Shown here: one piece after another, positions 53,653 through 63,947 of the stretch | How positions within the stretch are numbered: position 1 is the stretch's first letter | Layout of the letters: every line of letters starts with the position of its first letter | Source: an uncultured Synechococcus sp. | GTDB taxonomy: Bacteria; Cyanobacteriota; Cyanobacteriia; PCC-6307; Cyanobiaceae | Length of the DNA: 64,000 nt | Assembly: GCA_913057985.1 (NCBI GenBank) | Contig: CAJXPL010000007.1 | Location: forward strand, 1 to 64,000 | Direction of reading: 5' to 3' | Position numbers and translations under genes: made by a program | The notes under the pieces: model-generated | What the model was told of the DNA's origin: nothing | Database searches by the model: none | The model's input: only the letters and a program-made list of their open reading frames with translations

Positions 53653-55005
53653 TCAGTCGCTGAAGCTGTAGGCCTTGGTGAGTTTGAACACCGTTCCTGA
53701 AAGCAGGATCAAAGCCACAAGGTTGGGTAGAGCCATAAGGCCGTTCAGCGTGTCGGCAATCGACCAGATCACGCCGCGATCGCCAGCCACTGCGCCAATC
53801 ACGACAACAGCAACCCAAACCAGGCGGAAGGGCATCACGGCCGACTCACCGAATAAATAAGTGGTGCAGCGCTCGCCGTAGAAGCTCCAGCCGAGAATGG
53901 TGGTGAAGGCGAAGACCACCAATCCCAGGGTGACCACCACGCCGCTACCGGCGATGCCGGTGTTGAAGGCAGCGATGGAGAGGTCTGCGCCGCTGAGTTT
54001 GCCGCCGGCTGCATCGAGGATCAGGTTGGCTTTGGTGGTGATGATCACCAGGGCAGTCATCGTGCAGATGATCAGGGTGTCGATGAAGGTGCCCAGCATG
54101 GCCACCGTGCCCTGGCGAACGGGATCATCGGTTTTGGCAGCCGCGTGGGCGATCGGAGCACTGCCCAGGCCCGCTTCATTGGAGAAGATGCCCCGCTTGA
54201 AGCCCATCAGCACCACCTGACCGAGGGCCCCACCGGCTGCGGCTTGGCCAGTGAAGGCGTTGGAGAAAATCGTGGCGAAGGCTTCAGGCACGCTGCCCAG
54301 ATTGGCCAGCAACACCAGCAGGCAGGCAGCGATGTAGAGGATCGACATCAACGGAACAATGGCGGAGGCCGCCTGGGCGATGCGCTTGATGCCCCCGATC
54401 ACGACAGCGAAAACCAGGGCTGCCAATACGACTCCGGTCGCCAGCTTCGGGATGCCGATCAGGCTCAAGGCAGACGACACCTCAAAAGCCTGCACCCCAT
54501 TGCCGATGCCGAAGCCCGCCAACATGCCGAAGAGGGCAAACAGGCCGGCCATCCAGCTCCAGCCGCTGCCGAGTCCGTTGCGGATGTAGTACATCGGCCC
54601 ACCCACGTGGTTGCCGTCTCCATCGGTTTCGCGGAACTGAACCGCGAGCACCGCTTCGGCGTACTTGGTTGCGATGCCGAAGATCGCGATGATCCACATC
54701 CAAAAGACGGCACCAGGTCCACCAACGGCGATGGCCCCCGCCACACCGGCAATGTTTCCCGTGCCAATCGTGGCCGACAACGACGTCATCAGCGCTTGGA
54801 AGGGGGTGATCTCCCCTTCCGTTTGTGATGGAGCCGGCCGCAGCATCATCGAGATGCCATAGCCCAGCCGTTGTAGCGGAATGAACCGCAGGCCCACCAT
54901 TAGAAGAATGCCCGTCGCGGCAATCAAAAGAACGGTGGGCCATCCCCAGACGATGCTGTTGATCGGGCCATTGATGGCCTGAATGGTCGACTCGACTCCG
55001 CCCAT
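53653..55005 (-). CDS. Sodium:alanine/glycine symporter (AGCS family)
   Basis: A 450-residue transporter with about 10 to 11 helices and the family motifs SLSATIGTGNIAGVAGAIAVGGPGAVFWMW, YYIRNGLGSGWSWMAGLFALFG, SNEAGLGSAPIAHAAAKTDDPVRQG and TTILGWSFYGERC. It takes up alanine or glycine with sodium at the plasma membrane. The start is put at MGGVESTIQ (55005); an open frame extends 17 codons further. Confidence 0.9.
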   Translation of the reverse strand: MGGVESTIQAINGPINSIVWGWPTVLLIAATGILLMVGLRFIPLQRLGYGISMMLRPAPSQTEGEITPFQALMTSLSATIGTGNIAGVAGAIAVGGPGAVFWMWIIAIFGIATKYAEAVLAVQFRETDGDGNHVGGPMYYIRNGLGSGWSWMAGLFALFGMLAGFGIGNGVQAFEVSSALSLIGIPKLATGVVLAALVFAVVIGGIKRIAQAASAIVPLMSILYIAACLLVLLANLGSVPEAFATIFSNAFTGQAAAGGALGQVVLMGFKRGIFSNEAGLGSAPIAHAAAKTDDPVRQGTVAMLGTFIDTLIICTMTALVIITTKANLILDAAGGKLSGADLSIAAFNTGIAGSGVVVTLGLVVFAFTTILGWSFYGERCTTYLFGESAVMPFRLVWVAVVVIGAVAGDRGVIWSIADTLNGLMALPNLVALILLSGTVFKLTKAYSFSD

Positions 55006-55061
55006 GCCTTTCAACAGGTTTGGGCGGATGGTCTCATAGCCGGCTTGCACCGGCAATCAAC

Positions 55062-55727
55062 TCAGAGCGATTCGAGATCTTCAAAACGGAAGGTCTGGCT
55101 GCCGGCGGGGGTATCGCCATGGGCTTCGGTGGTCACGACCCGCTCGGTCAGCACCCAGGGGCCATCTCCAGGAAGAGCAGCAAAGCTGTCTTTGAAGCTG
55201 CTGCGGCCGCCCCGGGCTTCTCCCGTTGCCGGGTCGGCGTACTGACTGGTGTAGGTGTGGCTGAGGTAGCCCGCACCCGTGTCGGTGACATCGGTGGTGT
55301 AGATGGTCACGACGGTGCCGTGGATGTGGCGGTGAACCATGGTCACCACGTCATCTTTGATGCGGTATTTGTCCCCGGCTCCCTTGCCGCCGACGAGCAC
55401 TTCGGTTCCTACTTCGTTGGTGTCACCGGCGGTGAAGGTGTTCTCACCGTGGGTCTGCTCGAAGCTGCGACGCACGCGATGGATCGCGACTTCCCAGAGC
55501 TGGGAATTCACCGCCTTGAGGATCTCTTCGTTTTCAATGCCGTCCACTTTGGCTTTGAGATCGGCACCGATCTCAAAGGTGCCCTCGACCCGTTGATCGC
55601 CCTGTTGCCAGATGCAGCGGCCGCGATAGCCGGAGAATTCAGGCGCCCAGGTATAGCGGTTCTCATAGGCGCGACGGAAGTCATCACGCAGATCGCTTCC
55701 AGGCTTAACGGGAACGGAGGCTGTCAC
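55062..55727 (-). CDS. DUF3386 domain protein
   Basis: A 221-residue soluble beta-rich protein: DDFRRAYENRYTWAPEFSGYRGRCIWQQG, VEGTFEIGADLKAKVDGIEN, DDVVTMVHRHIHGTVVTIYTTDVTDTGAGYLSHTYTSQY. This is the cyanobacterial DUF3386 family. Function unknown. It lies 56 bases upstream of the symporter on the same strand and 35 bases downstream of carB, so the three may be read together. Confidence 0.82.
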   Translation of the reverse strand: MTASVPVKPGSDLRDDFRRAYENRYTWAPEFSGYRGRCIWQQGDQRVEGTFEIGADLKAKVDGIENEEILKAVNSQLWEVAIHRVRRSFEQTHGENTFTAGDTNEVGTEVLVGGKGAGDKYRIKDDVVTMVHRHIHGTVVTIYTTDVTDTGAGYLSHTYTSQYADPATGEARGGRSSFKDSFAALPGDGPWVLTERVVTTEAHGDTPAGSQTFRFEDLESL

Positions 55728-55762
55728 AGCGTTGAGGTGGCTCCCGCAACCCTACCGGTGGC

Positions 55763-58700
55763 CTAACGCTGCATGGCGTGCACGTCCTGCAGGGCATGGA
55801 TGCTGAGCCTCGGCTGTTGCTGGAGCGCCGAGATCGCCTCCACCGCTGCCCGTGCTCCCGCGAGGGTCGTCACCGTTGGAACGGCGTAATCGAGCGCTGC
55901 CCGACGCAGGTATTTGTCGTCATGGGCAGCTTGGCGGCCAATCGGTGTGTTGATCACCAACTGCACCTGATTGGAGCGGATCTGATCCTCGATGTTGGGG
56001 CGCCCCTCGTGCACCTTGAGCACCGATTGCACCTTCAATCCCGCGTTGGCGAGCGCCTGAGCCGTGCCTGATGTGGCCGTCACATCGAACCCGAGTTCGA
56101 TCAGCCGAGCGGCGATGGGCACCAGCGCCTGCTTGTCGCGGTCGTGGGTGGAAAGGAACACCGTCCCCTGGGTGGGCAGCGCTTCTCCAGCACCGAGCTC
56201 AGCCTTGGCATAGGCCATGCCGAAACTGTCGGCGGATCCCATCACCTCTCCCGTGGAGCGCATTTCCGGCCCCAGCACCGTGTCGGCCCCCGGGAAGCGC
56301 CGGAACGGCAGCACCGCCTCCTTGATCGACTGAAGCGGCGGCTTCGGCTCGTTGGTCATGCCGCTCTCGGCCAGGGTTTCGCCCGCCATCAGTCGGGTTG
56401 CCAGGCGAGCGAGAGGTTGACCTGTGGCCTTGGCAACGAAGGGGACCGTCCTGGAGGCGCGGGGGTTGGCTTCGATGATGTAAACCACTTCCGAGCTATC
56501 GGTGTTGCGCTGCACGGCGAACTGGAGGTTGATCAGACCCCGCACCTCGAGCGTTTGCGCCAGGGAGCGACTCCAGTCGCGAATCGTGTTCAGTGCCGCC
56601 TCGCCCAGGGAAACCGAAGGTAAGCAGCAGGCTGAGTCGCCGGAATGGATTCCAGCCGGTTCGATGTGCTCCATCAGCCCACCCACGATTACAGCACCGG
56701 TGTGATCGCAGAGGGCGTCCACGTCCACCTCAACAGCGTTTTCGAGGTACTGGTCAATCAGCACCGGATGGTCGGGCTCCACCTGTACGGCTTCGCGCAT
56801 GTAGCGGTTGAGTTCCTCTTCGTCGAACACCACTTCCATGGCCCGTCCGCCCAGGACGTAAGAGGGACGCACGACGACCGGGTAGCCCACTCGTGTGGCC
56901 ACGGCGCGTGCTTCCTCTTCGCTGCGTGCCAAGCCGTTGCGGGGTTGGCGGATGTTCAGATCGCGGAGGATGGCTTCGAACTGCTCGCGGTCTTCGGCCC
57001 GGTCGATCGATTCAGGGGAGGTGCCCCAGATGCTGGTGCCCGTGGCGCGCCCCTCATCGCTGTCCAGCCAGCGCAGCAGAGGAATGGCGAGTTTCAAAGG
57101 CGTTTGTCCACCGAATTGGACCACCACGCCATCGGGACGCTCCGCTTCGATCACATTGAGAACGTCCTCCAGGGTGAGCGGTTCGAAGTAGAGGCTGTCG
57201 CTGGTGTCGTAATCGGTGGACACCGTTTCCGGATTGCTGTTCACCATCACCGTGGTGATCCCTTGATCCTGCCCGGCAAAGGAGGCATGGCAGCAGCAGT
57301 AGTCGAATTCGATGCCCTGCCCGATTCGGTTGGGTCCACCGCCGAGGATCATCATCTTGCGGCTGTCCTCACGACGACTCACCTCGGATGAAGCGTGAAG
57401 GGGCTTGAGGGATCCGTCGGCCTGCAGGGTCTGCAAGGGACGCTCGTAGGTCGAATAGTGATAAGGAGTGGAGGAAGCGAACTCCGCTGCGCAGGTGTCG
57501 ACGGTTTTGAAGACGGCGCGAACATCAAGCTGATGGCGCCGCTGACGCACCGACAATTCGTCGCTTTTGGTGTGCCAGGCGATCTGTCGGTCTGAAAAAC
57601 CCAGCTGCTTGGCCTCAAACAAGCTGTCGGCATCCAGTTGATCCAGGCTTTTGCCCTTGATCAGCCTGGCCTCCGCCTCAATGATCCGCCGCAGTTTGGC
57701 CAGGAACCAGGGGTCAATCCTGCTGATCCGATGAATCTCCTCATCGCTGCGTCCGCACACCATCGCCGTTCGCACGCTGAGGATGCGCTCCGGAGAGGGG
57801 GTCCTCAGCTGACGATCCAGCTCAGCATCCGTGAGTTCCGGTTCCTCCCGGTCGCCTCCCCAGCCCGAGAATCCGGTTTCCAGGGAACGCATGGCTTTCT
57901 GGAACGACTCTTCGAAACAACGGCCGATGGCCATCGCTTCCCCCACCGATTTCATTGAGGTGGTGAGCATCGCCGGACTGCCTCGGAATTTTTCGAAGGC
58001 GAAGCGTGGAATTTTGGTGACGACGTAATCGATCGTCGGTTCGAAGCAGGCAGGCGTCTTGCCGGTGATGTCGTTGAGGATTTCGTCGAGGGTGTAACCG
58101 ACGGCGAGGCGAGCGGCGATCTTGGCGATCGGGAAGCCGGTGGCCTTGCTGGCCAAGGCCGACGATCGGCTCACCCTGGGATTCATCTCGATCACCACGA
58201 CGTCGCCGTTGTCGGGATTGATCGCGAACTGGATGTTGCTGCCGCCCGTCGCGACACCGATCTCCCGAATGATGGCGATCGATTGGTCGCGCAACCGTTG
58301 GTATTCCCGATCCGTGAGGGTCTGGGCCGGAGCCACCGTGATCGAATCCCCGGTGTGCACCCCCATGGGATCGAGGTTTTCGATGCTGCAGACGATCACG
58401 ACGTTGTCCGCCAGATCACGCATCACCTCAAGCTCGAATTCCTTCCAGCCCAGAAGCGATTGCTCGATCAGAATCTGAGACACCGGACTCGCTTCAAGCC
58501 CGCTCTTGCAGATTGCTGCGTATTCCTCGGGGTTGTAGGCAATGCCCCCGCCACTTCCCCCCAGCGTGAAGGCGGGCCGGATGATCCGGGGGAAGCTTCC
58601 GATCGCGGCCCCGACGGCTTCAGCTTCTTCTTGAGATGAGGCGATGCCCGAAGGGCAGACCTTCACCCCGATGCGCTCCATGGCCTGCTTGAACAGCAGA

Positions 58701-59086
58701 CGGTCTTCCGCTTTCTGGATCGCTTTGAGATCGGCACCGATCAACTCAACGCCAAAGCGATCGAGGGTGCCGTTTTCCGCCAGGGTGACCGCCAGGTTGA
58801 GGGCGGTCTGCCCTCCCATGGTCGGCAGCAGAGCATCCGGGCGCTCCTGCTCGATCACCCGTGTCACCACGTCCGGCGTGAGCGGCTCGATGTAGGTGCG
58901 ATCGGCCATTTCCGGGTCGGTCATGATCGACGCCGGATTGGAGTTGATCAGGATGACTTCATATCCCTCGGATCTGAGGGCTTTGCAGGCCTGGGTTCCG
59001 GAGTAATCGAACTCACAGGCCTGGCCGATCACGATCGGACCAGATCCCAGCAGGAGAATGCGACGCAGATCAGACCGCCTCGGCAT
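55763..59086 (-). CDS. carB: Carbamoyl-phosphate synthase large subunit
   Basis: A full-length 1107-residue synthetase with two duplicated ATP-grasp halves: the first starts [24 protein letters not shown], the second [24 protein letters not shown]. The C-terminal allosteric MGS-like domain is [27 protein letters not shown]. It makes carbamoyl phosphate for arginine and pyrimidine synthesis; its partner carA is not in the window. Confidence 0.97.
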   Translation of the reverse strand: MPRRSDLRRILLLGSGPIVIGQACEFDYSGTQACKALRSEGYEVILINSNPASIMTDPEMADRTYIEPLTPDVVTRVIEQERPDALLPTMGGQTALNLAVTLAENGTLDRFGVELIGADLKAIQKAEDRLLFKQAMERIGVKVCPSGIASSQEEAEAVGAAIGSFPRIIRPAFTLGGSGGGIAYNPEEYAAICKSGLEASPVSQILIEQSLLGWKEFELEVMRDLADNVVIVCSIENLDPMGVHTGDSITVAPAQTLTDREYQRLRDQSIAIIREIGVATGGSNIQFAINPDNGDVVVIEMNPRVSRSSALASKATGFPIAKIAARLAVGYTLDEILNDITGKTPACFEPTIDYVVTKIPRFAFEKFRGSPAMLTTSMKSVGEAMAIGRCFEESFQKAMRSLETGFSGWGGDREEPELTDAELDRQLRTPSPERILSVRTAMVCGRSDEEIHRISRIDPWFLAKLRRIIEAEARLIKGKSLDQLDADSLFEAKQLGFSDRQIAWHTKSDELSVRQRRHQLDVRAVFKTVDTCAAEFASSTPYHYSTYERPLQTLQADGSLKPLHASSEVSRREDSRKMMILGGGPNRIGQGIEFDYCCCHASFAGQDQGITTVMVNSNPETVSTDYDTSDSLYFEPLTLEDVLNVIEAERPDGVVVQFGGQTPLKLAIPLLRWLDSDEGRATGTSIWGTSPESIDRAEDREQFEAILRDLNIRQPRNGLARSEEEARAVATRVGYPVVVRPSYVLGGRAMEVVFDEEELNRYMREAVQVEPDHPVLIDQYLENAVEVDVDALCDHTGAVIVGGLMEHIEPAGIHSGDSACCLPSVSLGEAALNTIRDWSRSLAQTLEVRGLINLQFAVQRNTDSSEVVYIIEANPRASRTVPFVAKATGQPLARLATRLMAGETLAESGMTNEPKPPLQSIKEAVLPFRRFPGADTVLGPEMRSTGEVMGSADSFGMAYAKAELGAGEALPTQGTVFLSTHDRDKQALVPIAARLIELGFDVTATSGTAQALANAGLKVQSVLKVHEGRPNIEDQIRSNQVQLVINTPIGRQAAHDDKYLRRAALDYAVPTVTTLAGARAAVEAISALQQQPRLSIHALQDVHAMQR

Positions 59087-59190
59087 GTGAAATCGTCCTT
59101 GGCCAAACAGATCAAGCCTCTCACGCGGCCTCGCCCCAACTGGGGGACTTGGCCTCGCTACGGTGAAGGGAGATCAGCACCAGAGTTGCA

Positions 59191-59826
59191 ATGAGTGAGC
59201 TCCAGCGCCTGAAGGGGCTGCTGCCACCGGAAATGCAGAGCTGGGTGTTTGTGGAATCAGCTGCTGCAGTCGATCCTCCATTGATCACCCTTGAGGAAAT
59301 CGGCCGGGATGAAGTGGAGATCCAGGTGGATCTCGACGAATGGGATGCCCTGGCGTTGGATCACCGCAATTTGCTGTTTTGGCATGAAGTTGGTCGGATC
59401 CAGAACGACACAATTCCCCGGGACGGTTGGGAGATGGCTGCTCTGGCCATCGGTCTCGGAGGTGCCATCGGTGAATTGTGGGTTCAGGACGGCCTGCTGC
59501 TGTTGATGGCCCTGGGCCTCTCCGGTTTTGCGGGGTATCGGCTTTACCTGAAGAACAATTCCGAAAAACGCCTGCAGGACGCCATCAGTGCAGACGAGCG
59601 CGCCATCGATCTGGCCTGCCGATTTGGTTACAGCGTGCCGAATGCCTATCGCAGTCTTGGGGGCGCGTTGAAGGAGCTGGTCGAAAAGACCCGCAAGAAG
59701 CGCCGCCGCAGCTATTACGAAGACCGGCTTGAGGCGCTGCGCAAGAGTGCCAGCAAGGCCAGAGCTGAAATGGCCCAACAGGAGGGCTCACGCAGCTCCG
59801 TTACCAGCGAGAACGTTTATGGATAG
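59191..59826 (+). CDS. DUF3318 domain protein
   Basis: A 211-residue protein. LQRLKGLLPPEMQSWVFVESAAAVDPPLITLEEIGRDEVEIQVDLDEWDALALDHRNLLFWHEVGRIQ is a metalloprotease-like HEVxR segment in the family. Hydrophobic segments follow (MAALAIGLGGAIGELW; LLLLMALGLSGFAGYRLYL), and then a charged helical tail. This is cyanobacterial DUF3318. Whether the HE pair is catalytic is unknown. The stop overlaps rsfS by eight bases. Confidence 0.78.
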   Translation: MSELQRLKGLLPPEMQSWVFVESAAAVDPPLITLEEIGRDEVEIQVDLDEWDALALDHRNLLFWHEVGRIQNDTIPRDGWEMAALAIGLGGAIGELWVQDGLLLLMALGLSGFAGYRLYLKNNSEKRLQDAISADERAIDLACRFGYSVPNAYRSLGGALKELVEKTRKKRRRSYYEDRLEALRKSASKARAEMAQQEGSRSSVTSENVYG

Positions 59827-60175
59827 CGAAAAGCTTGCTGAACTGGTGGCCGATGCCTGCGATGACCGCAAGGCCACCGACATCCGTCTGATTCGTGTGG
59901 ATGAGGTGTCCAGCCTGGCGGATTGGATGGTGATCGCAGGCGGTCAGTCCGACGTTCAGGTGCGTGCCATTGCCCGGTCGGTTGAAGACCGCCTGGAAAC
60001 TGAGGCAGACCTGCTCCCCTTGCGCAAGGAAGGGCTGAATGAGGGGCGCTGGGCGCTTCTTGATTACGGCGATGTGATCGTTCACGTGCTGATGCCCGAT
60101 GAGCGCGGCTACTACGACCTTGAGGCGTTCTGGAGTCACGGCGAAAGCCGAACCTTCTTACCGTCGGTGAAGTAG
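59819..60175 (+). CDS. rsfS: Ribosomal silencing factor RsfS
   Basis: A 118-residue RsfS/Iojap protein: AELVADACDDRKATDIRLIRVDEVSSLADWMVIAGGQSDVQVRAIARSVEDRL and the end block WALLDYGDVIVHVLMPDERGYYDLEAFWS. It binds ribosomal protein L14 and keeps subunits apart when translation must slow. It overlaps DUF3318 by eight bases, so both are translated from one mRNA. Confidence 0.95.
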   Translation: MDSEKLAELVADACDDRKATDIRLIRVDEVSSLADWMVIAGGQSDVQVRAIARSVEDRLETEADLLPLRKEGLNEGRWALLDYGDVIVHVLMPDERGYYDLEAFWSHGESRTFLPSVK

Positions 60176-60186
60176 CCGCTTGATCC

Positions 60187-60681
60187 ATGCCAGAAGCGGT
60201 GTCCTGCCCCGTTCCACCGGAGCAGCGGCCTCTTGAGGAGTTTCAACAGCTCTGCAAGTCATGGTTCTTCTCCTGGCCAGCGGGTCAGGAACCTCGCCTG
60301 AGCCAACGCCTTGCAGGCTTCTGGCTGCTGATGTTGCCGGTGTGCAGCCTGATCGCCAGTGGGAGTTGGACCTTGAAGCAGGATCCGCCCCGGCTCCTGG
60401 TCGCAGCCGCTGTGGCCGCTCTTGTGCTTCCCCTGCTGTTGCTGGTGCGGCAATGGCTGGGCTGGACTTACGTCATGCAACGGCTTCTGCGTGAGTCCGT
60501 CGACTACGAGGAATCCGGCTGGTACGACGGTCAGACCTGGGAAAAGCCTCTGTCTTGGCGGGAACGCGACCTGCTGGTGGCCCGCCATGAGGTTCGTCCG
60601 ATCCTGGGTCGTCTGGGACGGGCCATGGCTACCTCAGCGGGTTTGATGCTGGCCGGTGCCAGTCTCTGTCAGGCTCTCTGA
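60187..60681 (+). CDS. Ycf36/CGLD27 family protein (DUF1230)
   Basis: A 164-residue protein. CPVPPEQRPLEEFQQLCKSWFFSWP is the family N-terminus. Two transmembrane helices follow (LAGFWLLMLPVCSLIASGSW; LLVAAAVAALVLPLLLLVRQW), then the motif ESVDYEESGWYDGQTWEKPLSWRERDLL. Plastid relatives are implicated in iron and photosynthetic acclimation. Tightly packed with rsfS and the asparaginase gene. Confidence 0.88.
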   Translation: MPEAVSCPVPPEQRPLEEFQQLCKSWFFSWPAGQEPRLSQRLAGFWLLMLPVCSLIASGSWTLKQDPPRLLVAAAVAALVLPLLLLVRQWLGWTYVMQRLLRESVDYEESGWYDGQTWEKPLSWRERDLLVARHEVRPILGRLGRAMATSAGLMLAGASLCQAL

Positions 60682-60697
60682 ACCAATCGGGGTTCCG

Positions 60698-61666
60698 ATG
60701 ACTTTGCCCTCGGGCTTCAGCCCTGCAGCCCGGACCGGGTCAGCCCCCCTTGAGGTCTGTTTGCGGCGCGGATCGATCACGGAATCGGTGCATCGCGTTC
60801 ATGCCGTGGTTTGTGACGGCCGAGGACGGGTGTTGATGTCGGCAGGAAACCCCGGCTTGGAAAGTTTCATTCGTTCGGCTCTGAAGCCCTTTCAGGCCCT
60901 GCCGTTTCTCAGCAGTGGAACCGCCGACCAACTGGATGTTGATGAACGGGGCATCGCCATCAGCTGCGCCTCCCATGCGGGCACCAATGCCCACGCCCGG
61001 GAAGCCTTCCGGTTGCTCTGGAAAGCGGAGTTGGACAGCGCTTCACTTCAATGCCCTGTGCCGAATGGGGCTGACAGTCCGCTTCAGCACAACTGTTCCG
61101 GAAAGCACGCTGCCTTCCTGGCCACCAGCCGAAAGATGGGCTGGCCGATCGAGACCTATCTCCAGCAGGACCACCCTCTCCAGGTCGAAGTGAAGCGCAG
61201 GGTCGCTGAACTGATCGGCTTGCCTGCGGAGGAATTGGTTGCCGAGCGGGATGACTGTGGCGCTCCCACCCTGGTGTTGCAGTTGGCTCAGATGGCCTTG
61301 CTCTATGCCCACCTCGGTGCCTCACAACATGCCGAACTCGAGCAGATCAGTCGGGCGATGCTGAGTCAGCCCGACCTTGTGGCTGGTGAGGGTCGTTTCG
61401 ACACCGAGCTGATGCGGCGCAGCCACGGTCAGGTCCTGAGCAAGGGCGGTGCAGAGGGCATTCAATGCCTCAGCCGCGTGGGTGAAGGTCTTGGAGTAGC
61501 CATCAAGGTGGAAGACGGCTCCCGTCGTGCCAAGCAAGCGGTTGCCCTGCATCTGTTGCGTCAACTCGAGTGGCTCACACCCATGGGGCTAGACGAGCTC
61601 GATGAGCAGGTGCTGGTCGTGAACCCGAGCGTCAAGCTCAGCGTGTCCGGTGCCTTGCAGTCGTGA
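60698..61666 (+). CDS. Asparaginase (AnsA/asparaginase II family)
   Basis: A 322-residue protein of the PF06089-type asparaginase group: LEVCLRRGSITESVHRVHAVVCDGRGRVL, FIRSALKPFQALPFL, AISCASHAGTNAHAREAF, LQHNCSGKHAAFLATSRKMGWP and GEGRFDTELMRR. It hydrolyses asparagine or related amides in the cytosol. ATG 60698 is at MTLPSGFS, 16 bases past the Ycf36 stop; a longer frame overlaps that gene. Confidence 0.85.
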   Translation: MTLPSGFSPAARTGSAPLEVCLRRGSITESVHRVHAVVCDGRGRVLMSAGNPGLESFIRSALKPFQALPFLSSGTADQLDVDERGIAISCASHAGTNAHAREAFRLLWKAELDSASLQCPVPNGADSPLQHNCSGKHAAFLATSRKMGWPIETYLQQDHPLQVEVKRRVAELIGLPAEELVAERDDCGAPTLVLQLAQMALLYAHLGASQHAELEQISRAMLSQPDLVAGEGRFDTELMRRSHGQVLSKGGAEGIQCLSRVGEGLGVAIKVEDGSRRAKQAVALHLLRQLEWLTPMGLDELDEQVLVVNPSVKLSVSGALQS

Positions 61667-61694
61667 CTTTGCTGTCACCTGCGACACCGACATG

Positions 61695-61700
61695 TATGAT
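61695..61700 (+). promoter_or_regulatory. Candidate -10 box for the initiator tRNA
   Basis: TATGAT matches the sigma-70 -10 consensus closely and lies 12 bases before the tRNA 5' end. A TTGCTG word at 61669-61674 is a possible -35 but the 20-base spacing is longer than usual, so only the -10 is proposed. Confidence 0.4.
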
Positions 61701-61711
61701 TTTTGGGTCGA

Positions 61712-61788
<77 letters not shown>

Positions 61789-61805
61789 AATCTGATTGAA
61801 TCAAT

Positions 61806-61832
61806 AATCTCCCTTTCGGGAGATTTTTTTTT
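61806..61832 (+). terminator. Intrinsic terminator after the initiator tRNA
   Basis: AATCTCCC (61806-61813), loop TTTC, and GGGAGATT (61818-61825) form an 8-bp stem continuing into a run of T to about 61832. It lies 18 bases downstream of the tRNA. Confidence 0.92.
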
Positions 61833-61847
61833 GTCTGTCGTACCCCC

Positions 61848-63491
61848 ATGAGCAGTCGCTCCATGAACTGCGATGGCCCCTGGGACGCCATTGTTGTTGG
61901 CTCGGGAGCGAGTGGCGGCGTGGCCGCCATGACCCTGGCTGAAGCAGGAGCTCGGGTGCTTGTGGTGGAGGCAGGACCTGACCTCAACAGCACACAAGCC
62001 TTCGGGGCTGAACCGGGAAATCTGCTGCGTCGGATCGTGGGCCTGACCAGCGGCAGCCATCGCCAGCAGTCCCAGCATCCCGGCTACTGGAAAGCCAACC
62101 CTCGTCTGTATGCCGACGAGCGTCTGCATCCCTATGAGCACCCGGCGGATCAGCCGTTTCTGTGGACGCGAGGCCTGCAGGTTGGCGGCCGCAGCCTCAC
62201 CTGGGGTGGCATCACCCTGCGTCTCTCGGATGAGGATCTTGGCGGTGTGGATGTGGAGGGTGAACAGGTCCGTTGGCCGTTGCGCAGCGGTGAGCTGACA
62301 CCGCACTACTCCGAACTGGAGCGCTGGCTGGGCGTTCATGGTGGGCGCGATGGTTTGCAGCATCTGCCGGACGGTGAAACGCAACCGGCTCTGGCGGCGA
62401 CGCCGGCGGAACACCGTTTTGCTGAAGCTGTGCAGCAACGGTTGGGCTATCCGGTGATCCCCTCGAGGGGGTTTGGTCCGGCACCGCAGGGAGAAGATCC
62501 CGCCTGGCCCCGCTCCAGCAGTCGCGGCAGCAGCCTTCCTCGCGCCATGGCCACAGGACGCACCCAGCTGCTCTCTGCGCATCTGGTGGAGCATCTCTTG
62601 ATGGATGCCGGTGGAGACAAAGCCATTGGTGTGGTTGCCGTTGACCAATCCAACGGCAACCGCAGGGAGTTGAAGGCGGATCTCGTGGTCCTGGCCGCTT
62701 CCACGATTCAGACCGTCTCCATCCTGTTGCGCTCCCGTCGTGGCGAACAAAGCAACGGTTTGGACGACCCTTCAGGACGACTGGGCACACGCTTGATGGA
62801 CCATGTCTCCACATCGCAGTTTTTTGCCTTCCCCGAGCCTGTTCAGGAGGAACAGCCCATGCTCACGGGCGCTGGAAGTTTTTTCGTTCCGTTTGGCCGA
62901 CACCTGCCATCGGCTGATTTTCAGGGCGGCTATGGCCTCTGGGGTGGCATTGGACGGTTTGATCCGCCGCGATGGTTACGGCGTCGCCCTTCAAGCATCA
63001 CCGGGTTTCTGATTGGTCATGGCGAAGTTCTTCCCAGGGCTGACAACAGGGTGACCCTGAGTGAGCGCACGGATCGCTGGGGTGTGCGTGTTCCCTCGAT
63101 TGCCTGCCGTTGGAGCAGCAATGAATTGGCCATGGTCAGGCACATGCGTACCTCGATCCAGGCCTGCATCGCTGCCGCCGGAGGCGAAGCCAAATCGATC
63201 CAAGACCTCTTCCACCTCCCCTTGGTTGAACCTTTCCTGGGGGGTGCTGTTGCACTGTCTGAAGGTGCACCCCCCCCGGGGTACTACATCCATGAGGTGG
63301 GAGGCGCTGCGATGGGGTCGAGCGAAACCAGCAGCGTGGTTGATTCCTCCAACCGTCTTTGGCGTGCTCCCAACGTTCTTGTGGTGGATGGTGCCTGTTG
63401 GCCCACGTCGGCCTGGCAGAGCCCAACGCTGACGATGATGGCCCTGAGCCGTCGCGCCTGCCTGCTGGCCCTCAGTGGTCGGGGCGGATGA
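61848..63491 (+). CDS. GMC-family FAD oxidoreductase
   Basis: The 547-residue flavoprotein begins with AIVVGSGASGGVAAMTLAEAGARVLVVEAG (Rossmann FAD site). Mid-sequence, LWTRGLQVGGRSLTWGGITLRLS is the GMC signature region. It ends with APNVLVVDGACWPTSAWQSPTLTMMALSRRA. GMC enzymes oxidise alcohols and sugars; the catalytic histidine probably lies in YYIHEVGGAAMGS. Substrate unknown. It overlaps the convergent gene by 20 bases. Confidence 0.88.
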   Translation: MSSRSMNCDGPWDAIVVGSGASGGVAAMTLAEAGARVLVVEAGPDLNSTQAFGAEPGNLLRRIVGLTSGSHRQQSQHPGYWKANPRLYADERLHPYEHPADQPFLWTRGLQVGGRSLTWGGITLRLSDEDLGGVDVEGEQVRWPLRSGELTPHYSELERWLGVHGGRDGLQHLPDGETQPALAATPAEHRFAEAVQQRLGYPVIPSRGFGPAPQGEDPAWPRSSSRGSSLPRAMATGRTQLLSAHLVEHLLMDAGGDKAIGVVAVDQSNGNRRELKADLVVLAASTIQTVSILLRSRRGEQSNGLDDPSGRLGTRLMDHVSTSQFFAFPEPVQEEQPMLTGAGSFFVPFGRHLPSADFQGGYGLWGGIGRFDPPRWLRRRPSSITGFLIGHGEVLPRADNRVTLSERTDRWGVRVPSIACRWSSNELAMVRHMRTSIQACIAAAGGEAKSIQDLFHLPLVEPFLGGAVALSEGAPPPGYYIHEVGGAAMGSSETSSVVDSSNRLWRAPNVLVVDGACWPTSAWQSPTLTMMALSRRACLLALSGRGG

Positions 63492-63705
63492 ACAGATCGT
63501 CGAGATAGCGCTCGGTCACAGCGCGGTCGTCACAGCCGTTCTGAAACAGGAAGTGGGCGAGAGCAGAACTCATCACGCGGTATTGGTCCCAGCTGGGGTG
63601 CTCCCCGATGAAATCCTTCATGCCTCGATAGAGCACCTCGGGGATTTCCGTTTCCAGGCTCACGTAGCTGACTTGTGAGGCTCTTCCGCCCTCCGTGGTC
63701 CCCAT
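63472..63705 (-). CDS. DUF2811 domain protein
   Basis: A 77-residue protein with SYVSLETEIPEVLYRGMKDFIGEHPSWDQYRVMSSALAHFLFQNGCDDRAVTERYLDDLF, the full DUF2811 pattern (E-I-P, HP-x-WDQYR, QNGCDDRA). The start is taken at ATG 63705; an ATG at 63738 would add 11 residues. The frame is open to 63951 but the extra part is not coding. Function unknown. Confidence 0.82.
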   Translation of the reverse strand: MGTTEGGRASQVSYVSLETEIPEVLYRGMKDFIGEHPSWDQYRVMSSALAHFLFQNGCDDRAVTERYLDDLFIRPDH

Positions 63706-63947
63706 TTCATGGCATCGCTCGAGGTGATTTCGATCCATTCCGTCCAGCTTGTCCCTGTCCAACGCCCACCAAGAAAGCCACACAACCGGGGCTTGCGTCA
63801 AAGCCGTCGCCATTTGTTGAATTGCAGGTGAGACGAGATGAGACAGCAGTCTGTAACTGGGTTTGAGCGCAAGGAAAATGCCGAAGCTGGGTTGAGTTAG
63901 GCCGGATAGGCGGTCTGTCAACCCGGTGGCACGGTTCCCTCGGAAAT

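Noticed and set aside
63739-63947. Region between DUF2811 and the right-edge gene
   Set aside because: Frames on both strands here have no coding signature; no hairpin with a T run was found.
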